Assembly (NCBI RefSeq): GCF_002994745.2
Contig: NC_037093.1
Span: 33,457,884 to 33,521,883 of the forward strand
Source: Rosa chinensis
Taxonomy: Eukaryota; Streptophyta; Magnoliopsida; Rosales; Rosaceae
Direction: 5' to 3'
DNA length: 64,000 nucleotides
In this document: piece by piece, positions 45,380 to 58,600 of the stretch
Layout of the letters: each line of letters starts with the position of its first letter
Position numbering within the stretch: position 1 is the stretch's first letter
Translations under genes and position numbers: made by a program
Notes under the pieces: model-generated
The model's input: only the letters and a program-made list of their open reading frames with translations
Database searches by the model: none
Told to the model about the DNA's origin: nothing

Positions 45380-47273
45380 GGGAAAATGGCCCCAACAGTG
45401 TTCCACCTTTCAGCCATTCTAAATTTTCGTACTTCAATTTTAAAAAATATCAGATTGGTATCTAAGGTTCTCACCCCTACCCAATTTTGGTATCTGGAGC
45501 CGTTAGCTCCGTTATGGAGACTGCCAGCTGGCATGTTTTGACCATAAAATGACCAATTTACCCTTTATTTCTTTTATTTTTATTTTTATTTTCTTTTTCC
45601 CTACTGTTCTTCATCTACTCTCTCTATTCTGTTCTTTTTGAGCTTTGGATCGATTTTTAGGGTACAAAACACTCCTTGCAAGCTTGTCTATTCTCTCTCC
45701 GCCCATCTCTCCATTTATGGCATAATGCGTTGCTGATCTGAACCCATTGGGAAATCGATTCCGATCCATTCCGATCAATGTTGCGATTAAGAGCTTTCCG
45801 GCCAACGAACGACTAGATCGTCAAGATTCAGTTGCATCCCGCGCATCTATGGCTTGTCACCGCCGATGCCTTCGATCACGTCTCCGTTTGGAATTGGGAA
45901 CATCGCCACGCATCTATCTTCCTCTTCTTTTTGTTCCTTTATTCAACTCTGGTTGGATTCTCAGGTGACTTACAAGCTCAAAGCTGGCGGCGTCGATCAC
46001 CGGCGTTTGGTCGAAGCCAAGTTGGAGAAGCTCCCCAAGGCTGAACCGAGTACTGAATCGTTAAATTCAATTTCAGAGGTTAAACCCAATTTTCTCACAG
46101 ACCCAATTGAAGAAATTTGAAGCCTTTGGTGTCTTATGCCTGACTTGAGCTTGGATGATGCACAATTTGTTGATTTAGAAAGTAAATGGACATCACAGAC
46201 AATGAAGAGAATCAGATAGATTGATTTGAATGTGCAAGTTCCAATTGATGAATATGGAACAATGGTTAAATGGGGGGCTTGAGTTGTACCCATGTGAAGA
46301 TTTTTGTTTAGAATTTTGCCAGCAAGAATAGGAATGAGGATATCAATATGCGGGTTGAAGATGGTGTTAGATTCAATATGAAACATAAACATATAACTCA
46401 AGTATACTATCTCAAATGTTAGATCAATGTTATGAAATAAAATCATAAAACTAACTTGGTGGATTGCTGCCGTTATCCATCTGGTGATCTGCTGCCGTTA
46501 TCTATCTGATCTTCTCCTAGATACACACCGTATCTCTCTTTATTGCTTGATGGGACAAACTCAATGAAAGCGTTTTTATGTTCTAGCAGGGATCAAATAC
46601 AAATACCATTCTATATATAAAGCTGTTGAACACAGCAGTTACATGGCAGTTCCTTCCATCAAGGAACTGTCAAAATAACTTCCTATCCTAATAGATTTGT
46701 CTGGATAACCACACATTTGAATTTTAAATTCTTTAACAGATATTCTAATATATAAACTAAATTCGATTACTTAATAAGTTTATATATATATTGGTTAATG
46801 TATTTATATTTGAATTCAAAATAGCTTATTTACATTAACTAATGCATACAGAATATAATAGCTAGTTCATATCTATTGCTGTGCAATAGGTATGATCTTA
46901 CAGATGGTGCATGTAACTTGTGTATCAGCTTTGTAAAGGGGGAGCTTTGAGTTCAATTTCTTCTGTGGAAACGATAACAATTTTGATCTGTATTCAATGG
47001 ATTTCAATTTTGATCGACATTATGAGGAAATCTTTGTGTTCTTATTTTCTTATAATCTGATGACTGATATAATGATGAAGATTGAAATTGATCTTTGTTT
47101 GTTTTGGTATTGAAACAGAGAGAATTGGGGAATATGAAAATTGGAACCATTTTTTTTCCCTTTAATGTGGGAGTAAATATGAGATTTCTTTGTTCTTGCA
47201 TCTGTATATGATGAACAATGAGAGAGAGATAGAGTTCTTGCAGCTGTATATGATGAACAAGGAGGAGGAGGGG

Positions 47274-47305
<32 letters not shown>

Positions 47306-47529
47306 CGTAGAGGCGAATTGGGGAGAGAGAGATTGCAAACATAAGGCTAAATAGACGAGATTGCCCTTGCACATTTGAATTTTGGATGTCACTTTAACGG
47401 AGCTAACGGCTCCAGATACCAAAATTGGGTCGACGTGAGAACCTCAGATACTAATTTGATATTTTTTGAAATTAAGATACGAAAGTTTAGAATGGCTGAA
47501 AGGTAGGACACTGCTGGAGCCATTTTCCC
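45380..47529. mobile_element. Pack-MULE (Mutator-like element with captured gene)
   Basis: Terminal inverted repeats of about 140 bp beginning GGGAAAATGGC(C/T)CCA at 45380 and, inverted, from 47529. They stay recognisable through the GGTATCTGGAGCCGTTAGCT block (45490 and 47407). Perfect 9-bp duplication TATTTTAAA at 45371-45379 and 47530-47538. Long TIRs plus a 9-bp duplication define Mutator-like elements. No transposase. Interior holds the 5' end of a WD40 gene and a (GA)n run at about 47276-47298. Confidence 0.95.
45778..46110 (+). pseudogene. Captured 5' end of a TPLATE-complex WD40 gene (TWD40 type)
   Basis: ATG at 45778 reads MLRLRAFRPTND, then TAG, then IVKIQLHPAHLWLVTADAFD and HVSVWNWEHR. 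After an intron-like gap of about 50 bp ending CAG (45963-45965) comes VTYKLKAGGVDHRRLVEAKL. These are the opening residues of the plant TPLATE/TSET endocytic complex subunit of TWD40 type, probably TWD40-2. The DK to D-stop change and a lost GT donor show it is dead. The intron is kept, so genomic DNA was captured. The 5' leader of the host gene may extend to about 45640. Confidence 0.85.
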
Positions 47530-47538
47530 TATTTTAAA

Positions 47539-49970
47539 TAACTAACATGTCAAACGTCACCGGAAAGATTATATCATGGTCTCTAATAACTTGTAATAAA
47601 GATTTTATCATGAAAAACTGAGCCATCTATCTTAATTTTGATAAAAAGAGAATCTGAACATTTCTAAGAGATTAATCCTAACTAACTAGGCCATTGAAAT
47701 AGAAATTATAAGACTGAATGAAAAAGCTCAACAAATAAAATAAGACAAAAGAAAAGCCGTTAAGACCCAATAGTTAAAAGATGACAAATTCAGCAAACAG
47801 AAACTAACGAGTATGAAACTAGCCATTATAGTGGTGGAGCCACGATATGATCTTAGATGGGGGCCTTTGGAAATAGAAGAAAAAAAATTATGCATATTAA
47901 ACTTAAGGAAAAGAAAAATAATGATTTAATAAAGTTAATTTAAGATGAAATTTTTTTTTTAAATTTAAAGTTTTTAGGATTTATACTATATTTAAAAATT
48001 ATAAGTGTAACACGTGTTAATGACTTAATGTTAAAAGAAAAGAAAAAAAAAAAGAATAATAGTATTATAGCTGTAAGCCACATGAAAATATCTTTTCTTT
48101 TCAAAATTTTTCATGTATAGCTGTTGAACCGTGGACTAGCTTTAAAAAAGTAGATTCACCACTACGCCAAGTTTGCAAACTAAAACCAATTTCTTGCCGA
48201 AATTTTAAAAATATTAAACTCGGGTGAGACCCCAGAAGCCAGAACTACTTGATCACAAGGTGGGTTCGCCTTGTGTCCTCAACAGCCACTGGCAAGAGAG
48301 AGTTACCACCAGCGACAATGCGAGTCATTGCAACTTGAGTAATTTATGAAGAAATTGATGAATTAGCTTACTAATAGCTTTGGTTGATCATATTGGAGAG
48401 TACAATGGCACAAGCGATCATATTAGAAGTTTAGAGATACAAATGGTTTTAGGTATAAAATTCAGGGTGGTAAAATGATTTTAGCTCTTCTGATTAATAC
48501 GCGATGAAACACGTTAAGGAGCACCCACAACAAATTTCAAGTTGTGGAGTCTACCAAACAGATAGGACAATGGATCTAATTCTATAGGGCAATGTATAAG
48601 ATTCCTAGGGTCCTCTTTGTAATTTTATGTTCTTTAAAAAAATCTCTTCGTAAAGTTCATGATGGTAAAATGATTTTAGCTCTAATCGAAACATATATAG
48701 AGCTTTAATTCTATGTTATGGTTTGTCTTGTTTCATGTGATTGTGGGTTCATTTAGCCCATTGTTGTTCATTGAGTTGTGGCTGCAATTTAGTAGTGGTG
48801 GTGTTGATATGCATTGTCTCGATTGCCAGACACCCATGTGCCATTTTCAATTTATTTTTATTTAAAAAAAAAAAACAAAATGTCTAACTCTTCTTTAGGC
48901 ATATAATCAAAATTCACACAGAAAACACAAACTTATTTACGCAGTGAAAACCTCAATTTGAGGTTAAAAACACTGCAAGGCTCTAACTCTTTAGAACCCA
49001 TCAGTGATGAAGAACAAGTTTCGTTACAAACACAAATAGCGCTACACTTGGCTACAATGACTAGACTAACTAGGTGAGGTGTTTGTCTTGAATCTTCTCT
49101 ACCTTCTTCACTTGAAGGATCTTCAACAATCACTCTTCTTGCACCAATGGCTTCTCTACTGATCTCGAGAGAACCATGCAAATGAATGAATGAATGATGA
49201 AACACTTTGACATGGAACAAGTGTTTCAAGGACGCATATGAGACTCTTTCTAAGCAAACAAGATACACACAAATCTTGCATAAAAAGACCCACTACTGAA
49301 TGCATAATATTCTGAATAAACGGAGGAAAAGAATCGTGCTCAATCAATGTGTCTAACCCTAATTGACTCCTATTAGGAAAGGTCTTTTGCAAAAAAGATT
49401 GTCAATTAAAATAGACCGATCCTAAATCAATTAGAACTTAAATGGTACAAAATAAACAGGTGGAAAATATCTTTACAAGATAATGTTTAAAAAGCAGAAA
49501 GATACTTTCCGAAAATGAACTTCCTAAAACCTAGGACTGACTCGGGGATTGCAACATGTGTTGCAATCCCAGTCCATATGCAGAACCATGAGATGCATTT
49601 ACCTGAATCTTCTCCGAGATCAGTATTGATGTCCTTTTTTCTGCTTCTAAGGATGAGGTTAGATAAAGTACATCACTTGCTTTTGTATGAGAATGCCAAC
49701 ACTCAATACATACAAACTCTTGTACTTACAATTCCTATACTTCTGTTTTATGTACGTACTTATGGCCCCATAGACATATTATTCTAGCACGGTAGCACCA
49801 CCCCTGTTATTCTGTTAATACTAAAATACCAGAGAAGAAAGCATTGAGATATTTAGGATGATGTGTATTTTTATAAATTTCAAGAGAAAAATTCGAAAGA
49901 ACCAGTGAGTATTATAATGGGAATTTTTTGGTTATGCTCTATTTAGAAATAATGAGTTAAGTCATTTGTA
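47539..49970. other. AT-rich non-coding region
   Basis: No credible coding sequence. A GTGGTGGAGCCACGA stretch near 47833 and an inverted relative near 48160 may bound an old repeat. Bases 48910-49270 (GCAGTGAAAACCTCAATTTG and following) resemble plant retroelement sequence but could not be assigned. Short open frames at 48933-49392 carry no recognisable domain. Confidence 0.35.
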
Positions 49971-49978
49971 AGACCAAA

Positions 49979-50163
49979 TTACAATAACTCATGTTCTTCG
50001 CAACAATGTTGCGTTCGATCTTCTACTGGTTCTCGGGTTGTAGCATAGTTTGTGGACTCTTTTGTTGGGCCTTTGTTTATGTTTTTCCTTGGTTGGCCCA
50101 GTTTGGGTCTTTGTAATTTGTTTCTGTTTAATATAAGTTTCTCTTCTCTGCCAAAAAAAAGAG
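49979..50163 (+). mobile_element. Short retroposon-like insert with poly(A) and 8-bp flanking repeat
   Basis: About 185 bp ending in an A-rich tail (50152-50160), flanked by AGACCAAA at 49971-49978 and 50164-50171. The interior (GTTGGGCCTTTG, TTTCTGTTTAATATAAG) looks like a LINE or SINE 3' tail. No clear box A. Could be a heavily 5'-truncated LINE. Confidence 0.5.
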
Positions 50164-50171
50164 AGACCAAA

Positions 50172-50565
50172 AACGTATGTGTTGACCATTGGAAACTATC
50201 CATTTCATACCATCATGAAAATAATTCTGAAGGGAAGCTGAAAAAGACTTCTTTGCAATTTCACCCACCAATTATGAGGGTATTTTCGATTAAACCAATT
50301 ATGAGGGTTAGTTAAATTTTTATAGCTTATTAAATCAAATTGTTAGAGGAATACTTAGCCACTTTCACTTCAGGGCTGTAAGCAGCGAGCCAAGCAATAA
50401 GGGTGACTTCATATCCTTGCCCCCAAAAAAGAAAACTGTCTACACTCTTTGTCTAGGTGAGAAGTCACTCTAGAAGGGTGTTTGAAGCAAAATAAGACAT
50501 GATTTGGCATAATTACAAAATTAGCTTTACTTAATTAGAGTTAGTCTACACTTCTGCACAAAGTA
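50172..50565. other. Non-coding spacer
   Basis: AT-rich sequence between the retroposon-like insert and the hAT MITE. I see no gene or repeat boundary in it. Confidence 0.4.
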
Positions 50566-50573
50566 GAAGCTAT

Positions 50574-50904
50574 TAGGGGTGGGCGTGGTGCGGTTCGGTT
50601 CGGTTTGAGGCCCAAACTGCAACCAAATCGCTTTTTTTGGTTGGCCTATATATCAAACTGCAACTGCATTACAAAAGGGCTGAACCGATTATTTCGGTTA
50701 CACCATTTTTTGGTGTGGTGCGGTCAGTTTCGGTTTGGAGCAATTTATTAATTTCAACTAGAAAGAGAGGGCCAAAATTAAGCTTATTTTTACCTAACAA
50801 TTTCAATAAGGCATAAATAAATTTTGAATGCATTTAGAGTCCACACAAATTGGCAAATGTCACCCAAATATCAACCAACTTACAGAAAGACCATAGCAAC
50901 TTAT

Positions 50905-50945
<41 letters not shown>

Positions 50946-51234
50946 CAATGATCAAGCAAACATAGCAACTTATTACAAATTGAAAACCTAGTCAAAAATG
51001 GATTTCTTATATATTGAAAACCAACATTTCCATCAATAGAGAAATAATAAATAAATAAAATGTAATTAAAATAAATTCGGTGTGGGTCGGTTTAAATCGG
51101 GTGGTTTATGACCCGAAACCGCAACCGAACCGCTTTTATACGGTTCGGTGCGGTGTGATCATAAAACGACACCATTTTAGTTCAGTGCGGTTCGGGTTGG
51201 TAACCGCATTTTCAGTACAAAATGCCCACCCCTA
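50574..51234. mobile_element. Non-autonomous hAT (MITE)
   Basis: Ends TAGGGGTGGGC at 50574 and, inverted, TAGGGGTGGGC from 51234. Perfect 8-bp duplication GAAGCTAT at 50566-50573 and 51235-51242. Subterminal GGTGCGGTTCGG repeats at both ends. A (CA)n(TA)n microsatellite occupies about 50905-50945. 661 bp, no coding capacity. The terminal repeat differs from the other hATs here, so it is a separate family. Confidence 0.95.
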
Positions 51235-51273
51235 GAAGCTATATAAACTATATGTTTAAGTAAATCCATAATA

Positions 51274-51488
51274 TGTGTCTGGCCCAAACTCTAGGTTACT
51301 TGACCTAGTTGTAATAGAGTTTTGAATTAGAGATATTCTCGAAGATATTCATGGATATTCGATTAATTGTACGATATCTTTCCTTGTACAACTCTGATTC
51401 TATGTCTTGTAATCCTCTATATAAAGAGACCCCTATTATCAATGAAAGTACGACTCAATTCTCTCCAAATTTCAGTTTTCCTTAAACA
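51274..51488 (+). repeat. Probable copia 5' LTR
   Basis: From TGTGTCTGG to CTTAAACA, about 215 bp, with TATATAAA at 51418-51425. It is followed at once by CGTTATCAGCACGACG, where the primer-binding site should be. No 3' LTR is present for comparison, so the left boundary is a best guess. Confidence 0.6.
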
Positions 51489-52670
51489 CGTTATCAGCAC
51501 GACGCCCTACCCCTAAAACCTAATAGCCAAAACCCTAAATCCGAATATAAAACCTTGAAACCCTTTTGGCCCCCGCCAAACACCTTGAAGCTCTCAATCT
51601 CAGGAGCCCAGAACTGCTGGCAGCGTCACCGGAACTGGCCGGAAAAGCATAGAACCGGCCTCGAGAAGAGAAAAAGTATTCCTGCCCGGTTCACCACCTT
51701 TCAGACCGCCATCTACCATAACATTTGGCTATCATCTGCATCTTGACCCTAGAATTCGTTAACTGGTGTCATGCCTCCTAGAACTGACCGAAAGCTGCTG
51801 GACTGGCCTGCTGAATTACTGCACCTCCTTGAACCGGCAGACTCCCAGATATTATCTAGCCGAGCCCAGCGCAAAAATCAGCCCAAGAAAAAAAGAGGAG
51901 GCCCAGCTCACTGACGCGGCCTAAGTCAGAGAAAAAAAAAGGGAAGGGGGAAGGCCTGCGGCCCAGTAAAACAAGATGTGACGCGGCCTGGCCCACTTGT
52001 CTTGAGTCAACTCCACAGCCCAAGCTTCTTCAGTCAAGGCCCATAAGAAGAATCAACAAGCTCCTCAGTAGGCTGGGCCAAGAGAGAAAAAAAAAAAAGA
52101 GGGCCTGGGCCGAAGCAAAACAAAAGAAAAAAAAAGGAAAAAAAAAAAGGGAAAGGAAGGGCAGCCTACCGCCAAACAATTCCGGCCAACCACCGCCAAG
52201 CTCCGACCACCTCCGGTGACCAAATTCCTGCGACGATTTCCGGCCACCTCCGGCGACGTTTCCCAGCAAATTTTTGACATTTTTTAGGTATGTTTTAAAG
52301 GTTCTTTTAGTTTCCGTTTTTGAAGTTTTTTTTTTAATTGTTTTTCTCGAGGATTTGCAACATTCCTTCTTCTACCCCCCTTTCTTCTTCATATGGGAGA
52401 CCAAAACCTAAACTGTAGGGGTTCGCGCTCACTCCAAGCTTGGAGCTTGTAGAGTCCTCCAAACTTAGAGTTTGTTGAGAAGTTATGATCGACCACAAAC
52501 ACATTATTGTTTCGATCTAATCCAATACCTCTTGGAATAGAATCTCTTTGAAGCTACTACGCTAAAAAATTCTTAATTTCTAGGGAGCGACTACGCTCAG
52601 AAACTTTATATATTTTTGTGGTAGCTTTTTCTGCTCCTAAACTAACCCATTTTTCTTGTTCTCTTTCAGG

Positions 52671-53560
52671 ATGAGTAACATGAACAAACTGGACTTCGCT
52701 CTATTGGGAACAACTGGCTCTGGATATCACAAACGGGTTCGTGATGGTCGCCAGCATCTCAAGGCCGATGGAATCCTGGATACGATTCTTGAGCCTAGCT
52801 AGGACGTGCTAACTGTTGAGCAAGCTCAAGCTTTGGAAGCAAATAGAGCAGCCTGAGAGGCAAATAAGGCGAAAGCCATCATCCTAATGACTCGTCATAT
52901 GGATGATTCGCTCCAGTAAGAGTATATGAATGAAAAAAAACCCAGAAGGTTGTGGGTCTCACTTAAAGAAAGATTTATCAACGTCCGTGACTCCCTACTT
53001 CCTGACCTAGAAGTGAAATGACATAGCCTCTGCTTCTGTGATTTCAAGTCAGTTCTTAACAATAACTCGGAAGCACTTCACATTAAATCCCTAATGACAA
53101 CATCCTTGTGAAGAACTATAATTCGAGATCCTTGGAAACAAAGCATATTCCGGAGTCCAATTATAGTCACGCCCTTAAGAGTTGGCGCCAAGAGCGAAAC
53201 CCTAATCTTAAGGATACTTCTAGACGTTCTAGTCCATATAATCACTCTACTAAGGAAGGTAACTGCCCAAATAGGTGAACACAGAACCTAAGAGGTCAAT
53301 GTGGAAAGAGAGAGGGAGGCAACACCTCTAGCCATGTTGGTAGCTTCACCAACACTAAGTGTCGTCCTTATGACACTTTTAAAGTGCCTCAATCAATGGA
53401 GTCTGAGCACAGAGATGTATGTTCCCGATGTGGAGTGTCTGGTCATTGGGCACACATTTGTAGAGCTCGTGGAAATATTGTCACCACCTACAATACATAT
53501 TGTGAAGCAAAAGAAGCTCACTATGTGGAACAAGAAGATCAAGAAGATGATCTAGAGTGA
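52671..53560 (+). pseudogene. copia gag remnant
   Basis: ATG at 52671 reads MSNMNKLDFALLGTTGSGY, then RQHLKADGILDTILEPS, AKAIILMTRHMDDSLQ and LWVSLKERFINVRDSLLPDL. After frameshifts there is a CCHC zinc knuckle (CSRCGVSGHWAHIC) at about 53420-53461 and an acidic end (EQEDQEDDLE) with TGA at 53558-53560. Internal TAG, TGA and TAA codons occur near 52801, 52855, 52918 and 53020. Nucleocapsid-type protein of a copia element, not functional. Confidence 0.85.
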
Positions 53561-53590
53561 AGGGTTGAAGACTTCAAGTTTGGCAGGGAT

Positions 53591-55657
53591 TGATACGCTC
53601 AAAGTGAGTGCCAATTTAAACCCTGCATCAGATAGTAGTATAGAGTAAGTAGGATATCGTTCTAAGCCTGGGATTGAGGTATACTTCCTGTCAAAAACAT
53701 TAAACAAATTAATATTATTCACAAAGTATAAAACAAAAATAAAACAAAGTATAAATATATACGAAAATTACAAGATAAGGGGATTTATAAAAGTTTGTAT
53801 TCTAATCTAACTATTTAATACATGTGATCGATCAACCATGAATCAAGGAAAAGATGGACGGACAAGATGTAGGGATGAAGTTAACAATCATTAACACGAA
53901 AACAGGTAGTCTAACCATAAACCATGGAACAAAATATGTGAATGAAGAAATCAATCAAGAACAGAGATGAACGCATACAAAGTTCTTATTACTTTCCTTA
54001 GTTAAATTAACTAGATGAACGCACCATAGCTAACCCCATTAAAGATGCAATGCTAGTCATAGAACACTACTCACTAACAAAACATATTTAACGCATTAAA
54101 CACTTAGAAAGTTTGATTGATTTAAGCCAAGAACATGTACAAGTTGGAACGCCATACAAGCATGCAAGACTCTTCATTGATTTACCTAAGGAATTATAGG
54201 TTTTCCACTTAGCAATTAAGACCTTGAATGCTAGCAATCTTAATTTGGATTCAATTACATGCTCAATATTCTAAGTTTGCAACCAAAGAACACAAAACAC
54301 ATAAAAGGTGGGATTGAAGCACAAAATCAATGAACTTACATCATCACATATTAAAATCGTAATTTATGAATTCTAGAAACCTAAAATGTTTTCATGCTTC
54401 ATGATTATTGGAAACTAAACATCAATACATAAACTTTATTCTCACAAATATTTGAAACATCCACTTAAAACAAAAATCTAGAACACTAGTATAATTGTTT
54501 TTAACATTACAAACATAAGAAACCAAAAACAAAAGATAGAATGACATGGTTACACTTTTCAAGAGATTCAAGAACGTAAGAAGGTCTTCAAAAGGATGGA
54601 GGACATTGATGATGACTACGGCAAGGAGATGAAGATGCTTAATGGCTTCTATGCATGAACAATGGAGAGGGATCGAAATTTAGAGAGTAAAGGGAGAGGA
54701 TTTTCATTTTTATTCTGGGTTTAATGATGATAAATGGTCTCTATATATAGAGGAAGCTTTAGACGTCAAACCCTAGCTCTACTTCTTCAATTCTGATTCA
54801 CTTTCCTTCTTCGTGTTGATGTAGATTTCCTCTTGAATTTTCTCATTGGTCCACATCATCATTGCTGCAATATATGCTCCAAATCAAATCAAATATGGAG
54901 TAGAAACCTTCCCAAACTCGTCCCAAAAGATATTCATAGCCAAACTCTCCTTATTCGAGCAAAACAGATTTCCGGGCAGATTGACCTTTGTGTACTAAAT
55001 CGGCCATAACTTCTTCTAGAAAATTGATATTGATGAACTGTAAAAAGCTCTGCAAGTTAGACATCCGTAGCTTTCCAACCATATAAGGATTATAATTTTC
55101 GTCATTCTGAGCTGCTCTCAGGACTCTGTCGAAGTTGACTAATCCGCACAGGCAGATTCCTAATCTGAAACGAATTTGACTTTGATCTTGCGTATCTTGT
55201 GTCCAATTAGGATTCCTTGTCTGATCTTGATTGCTTTGCTGCCACATGCCTTGCACATGTCGTCCATGACATCATCTAGAAGCGTTATGAATGTTCTTGG
55301 GCTCTCCTAGTCCACTTAGGTATCCTAGTATCCTCAGGACGTACTCCTAATGCCAACAGGTTTCCTAGTCCAATTAGGACTCTTGCATTTTTGTCATTTC
55401 TCATCATTTTTCCGAGCTTGACTCCTAGTTGACTCAGGATTCCTACTTCAACTGGGATTTCTTTTCCTAGTAGAACTGGGAAAACTTCATTTCTCCACTT
55501 TTGCTCATTTCTGGTCCTCATTTCCTCCTTGCCTTCATTTGTGACTCAAAACTATCTAAAAACACAAAACTAAGTTAGAAATGATAATGTTAAGAGAATA
55601 ACTAAGTAAAATGTAGAGAGAAATGCACTAAAAACATAGGAAATATTAGTACAATCA
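53591..55657 (-). mobile_element. Solo LTR of the outer-nest family
   Basis: On the - strand it begins TGATTGTACT (55657) and ends GCGTATCA (53591), 2067 bp. Perfect 5-bp duplication GGGAT at 53586-53590 and 55658-55662. It contains the family TATA box (CTATATATAG, 54741-54750). No internal domain, so it arose by LTR-LTR recombination. It serves as the reference that identifies the two LTR copies at 34-27718. Confidence 0.92.
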
Positions 55658-55662
55658 GGGAT

Positions 55663-58600
55663 CAATAGATCGCCAATTCTGTTTAAGTCTTTATTTTTCT
55701 AAGAGATGTAATAGGCAATTGCCATATATTTTGTACTAAATGCTATTGGTTTAGTTTCTCTTCAAAGTAGGCTCATCCAAAGTGAGTATGATGTCTAGGA
55801 AGGTTTTGAGATAAGTGGTACTTAAGCGAGCTTAGCTCCACCGACATCTCTCTACTCATCTGGTCATATATATTTTGGAGTTACTGAAAGAAGTCAAACG
55901 ACTACCTTTGTTTTGCATTAGCTAGTATTTGGATTAAATTCTCTTAATGGTTAAGAAACAGTGATGTACTCAGTTGGTTTATGAATAAAATTTCGAGTTC
56001 TTTTCATTATGACTCCATTTTGATTCTGAGCATATTACTTTGTGACTACGATGGCTGGGCCATCAATATTAATTCCAGGACATGGAATAGCCCAAGTTCC
56101 CCTTGCCAAATGGCACCTTGATTACTGTCACAGAAACTCTCTATGCTCCTAGGGAAAATCGCACCTATGAATAGCCAACGGGTTCCATGCAGAAACGCAT
56201 GTAGAGAATGAAAATGAGTTCCTTTGCAATATCTCTATTAATGATTGCATCTTAGAGAAGTTTATGTGTCTCTCTAGTGGACTCTAAATCCAGTAAAGTT
56301 ATGAGAGAAGATCTCTTGGATTTAGACATATATTTGCTTTGTCAGGACAAGATAGGTCATCCTGGTCATGATATGATGATCCGTCTACTAAAGACTTCAC
56401 ACGGACATCCATTCTCTAGAGCGAAACGAAGCATGAATCAAAAGTTGATTCCTGGACTAAGTGTGATCGCCGCCGCTGGGTCTGGCACCGCTGCCTTCCA
56501 CCACCAGCCTAGGGCTAGCACAGTCCCTATCCATGACACCATGGATGGCGTCCATCATGGTGATGGCGCCCTAGGTGTTGCTGCAATCACCAACTTTGCT
56601 TCAAATAGCGTTTCAGACGCTCATGCCAACCAAAATCCTCATTGGTTGCTTCTAAAGCCTCTCGCTCGTTTTACGAAGCCTGTTCCTTAGGGAAGTTAGG
56701 ACTGAGACCGTTCTATGCATATGATATGACAATACTCATTCTATTCTTACATAGAGTCCGTGGGGATTCTGTGGACTAGTTCAACCAACTTGCAGACGTT
56801 TAAATATCTCATGATGTTGGTTGACAAGCGAACACACTGGTCACGTGTTGTGCCATTGATCACTTGTAATGCTGCTTATGCTACACTCCTAGCACATATT
56901 ATATAACAACGGGCTTACTCCCGGATCATCCTATTCAGTCAATTGGATTTGACAATGCCAGAAAGTTTACATTGAAGACTTTCGATGGTTATTGCAATAG
57001 GATTGATGTTGGACATTATATTCCCATAAACACACCCAAATGGTCTCTCGGAAACTACTACGATAGTAGCCCGGATATTGGTAATGTGCACCAATCTCCT
57101 TTTATCCGCTTGGGGTGATGCAATATTGCATGCAGCTATGCTAAATCATCTCCGACCCGCCGCCACTCAATCTATCTCTGCGTTACAGCTAGTGACTGGG
57201 TATAAGTATTTCGTACTTACACATATTTGATGAGCCATTTATGTGCCAATTGCGCCGCCACAGCGCGCTATGATGGGTCCTTATAGACAAATGGGAAACT
57301 CAGTTGGATTTGAGACTCCAACAATCATCCGCCACTTAATGCCCTTGCAAGGCGATCTCATTTCCACTAGATTTGCGGATTGTCACTTTAATGAGACAGT
57401 CTTCTCATCGTTAGGGGGGAGATAAGAACATGGATGTTCAACAGGAATGACAGGAATTGTCATGGTCTGTCCCCACTGTGTCTCATCTCGATCCCCACTA
57501 AAGTGACAAGATCACACATATCTGCTGCAAACATGCTTACAAGGATGGACGTCCCTACGAGAGGACGTAGCACCACCCTACACAGGGGTAGGCATGGCGC
57601 CAAAGCAATAGAGAGTGGCACTCTAGTGTTACAGGCCATGGTCCCAGCTAAGATGTATGAGAGGCTCGTGGGTTCGAAGGATACTTTGGCACAACTCAAT
57701 CCTTGGATCATCTACACTCAAAATCTGTCTCATGAGAATCTTCCGGATTATGGTTATCGTTGGGGGATGCCTCAATGTCAGAACCTATTCCTGAGAATAT
57801 AGAGCTCTTTGAAAATTACACTAATGTACATGAGATGTGGGATATAAGCTCCATCATAATTGATGATATAGTCGCGCATTTCGTTGCGCATTAGTTTATT
57901 GAGTCCAATGATATCGAACCACGCTTCGTTGATGAATGAATGCCAACATAGAGAAATGTAGCCTAAATGGAAAGATGGATCCAGGTTAAGTTGGATTCTC
58001 TAACGAAGATGAAGGTTTTTGAGCCAGTGATGCCAGCACCTCCTAACATAAAACCTGTTGACTAATGGGTCTTCGTTAGAAAGCGTGATGAGAAAAAGAC
58101 ATGGTAATCTCGCCTTATGGTGCAAGGCTTCTCACAAAACGCCCTGCAATCTACTACGATGAGACATATTCTCTCGTAATGGATGTCATTGCACTCCACC
58201 ACCCTGTCAGTTTGGTAGTTTCGGAATAATTGAACATGCAGCTTAGGAATGTGGTCACTACGTATCTCTATGGAGATCTAGCTACGGAATATACATGAAG
58301 GTTCATGGTGAACTTCATTTACCCAAGTCAAGCAGCTCTAGACCACGGAGCGCGTTTTACAAAGAGGTTGAAACGCTCACTAAAGTGACTACTTGAATGG
58401 GATGGGATATGCCCACTCGTTTTCAGAACAAGTTTCGGATTCCATCGCGGTTCATATTGGACATGATCTTCATTGGAAGCCTTTAAAAAGTTAAGGGAAA
58501 CCGCTGAACACTTGAACTCCGATTTTGAGATGAAGGATTTTGGAAGAACATGATTATGTCTTGGTTTGGAACTTGAGCATCGTGTTGATAGATGCTTAGG

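Noticed and set aside
46000..46446. Open frame on the - strand of the Pack-MULE
   Set aside because: Overlaps the captured TWD40 exon on the opposite strand and has no recognisable content.
56277..56690. 137-codon open frame as an independent gene
   Set aside because: It starts with GAG-pre-integrase sequence of the copia element and continues as degenerate pol.
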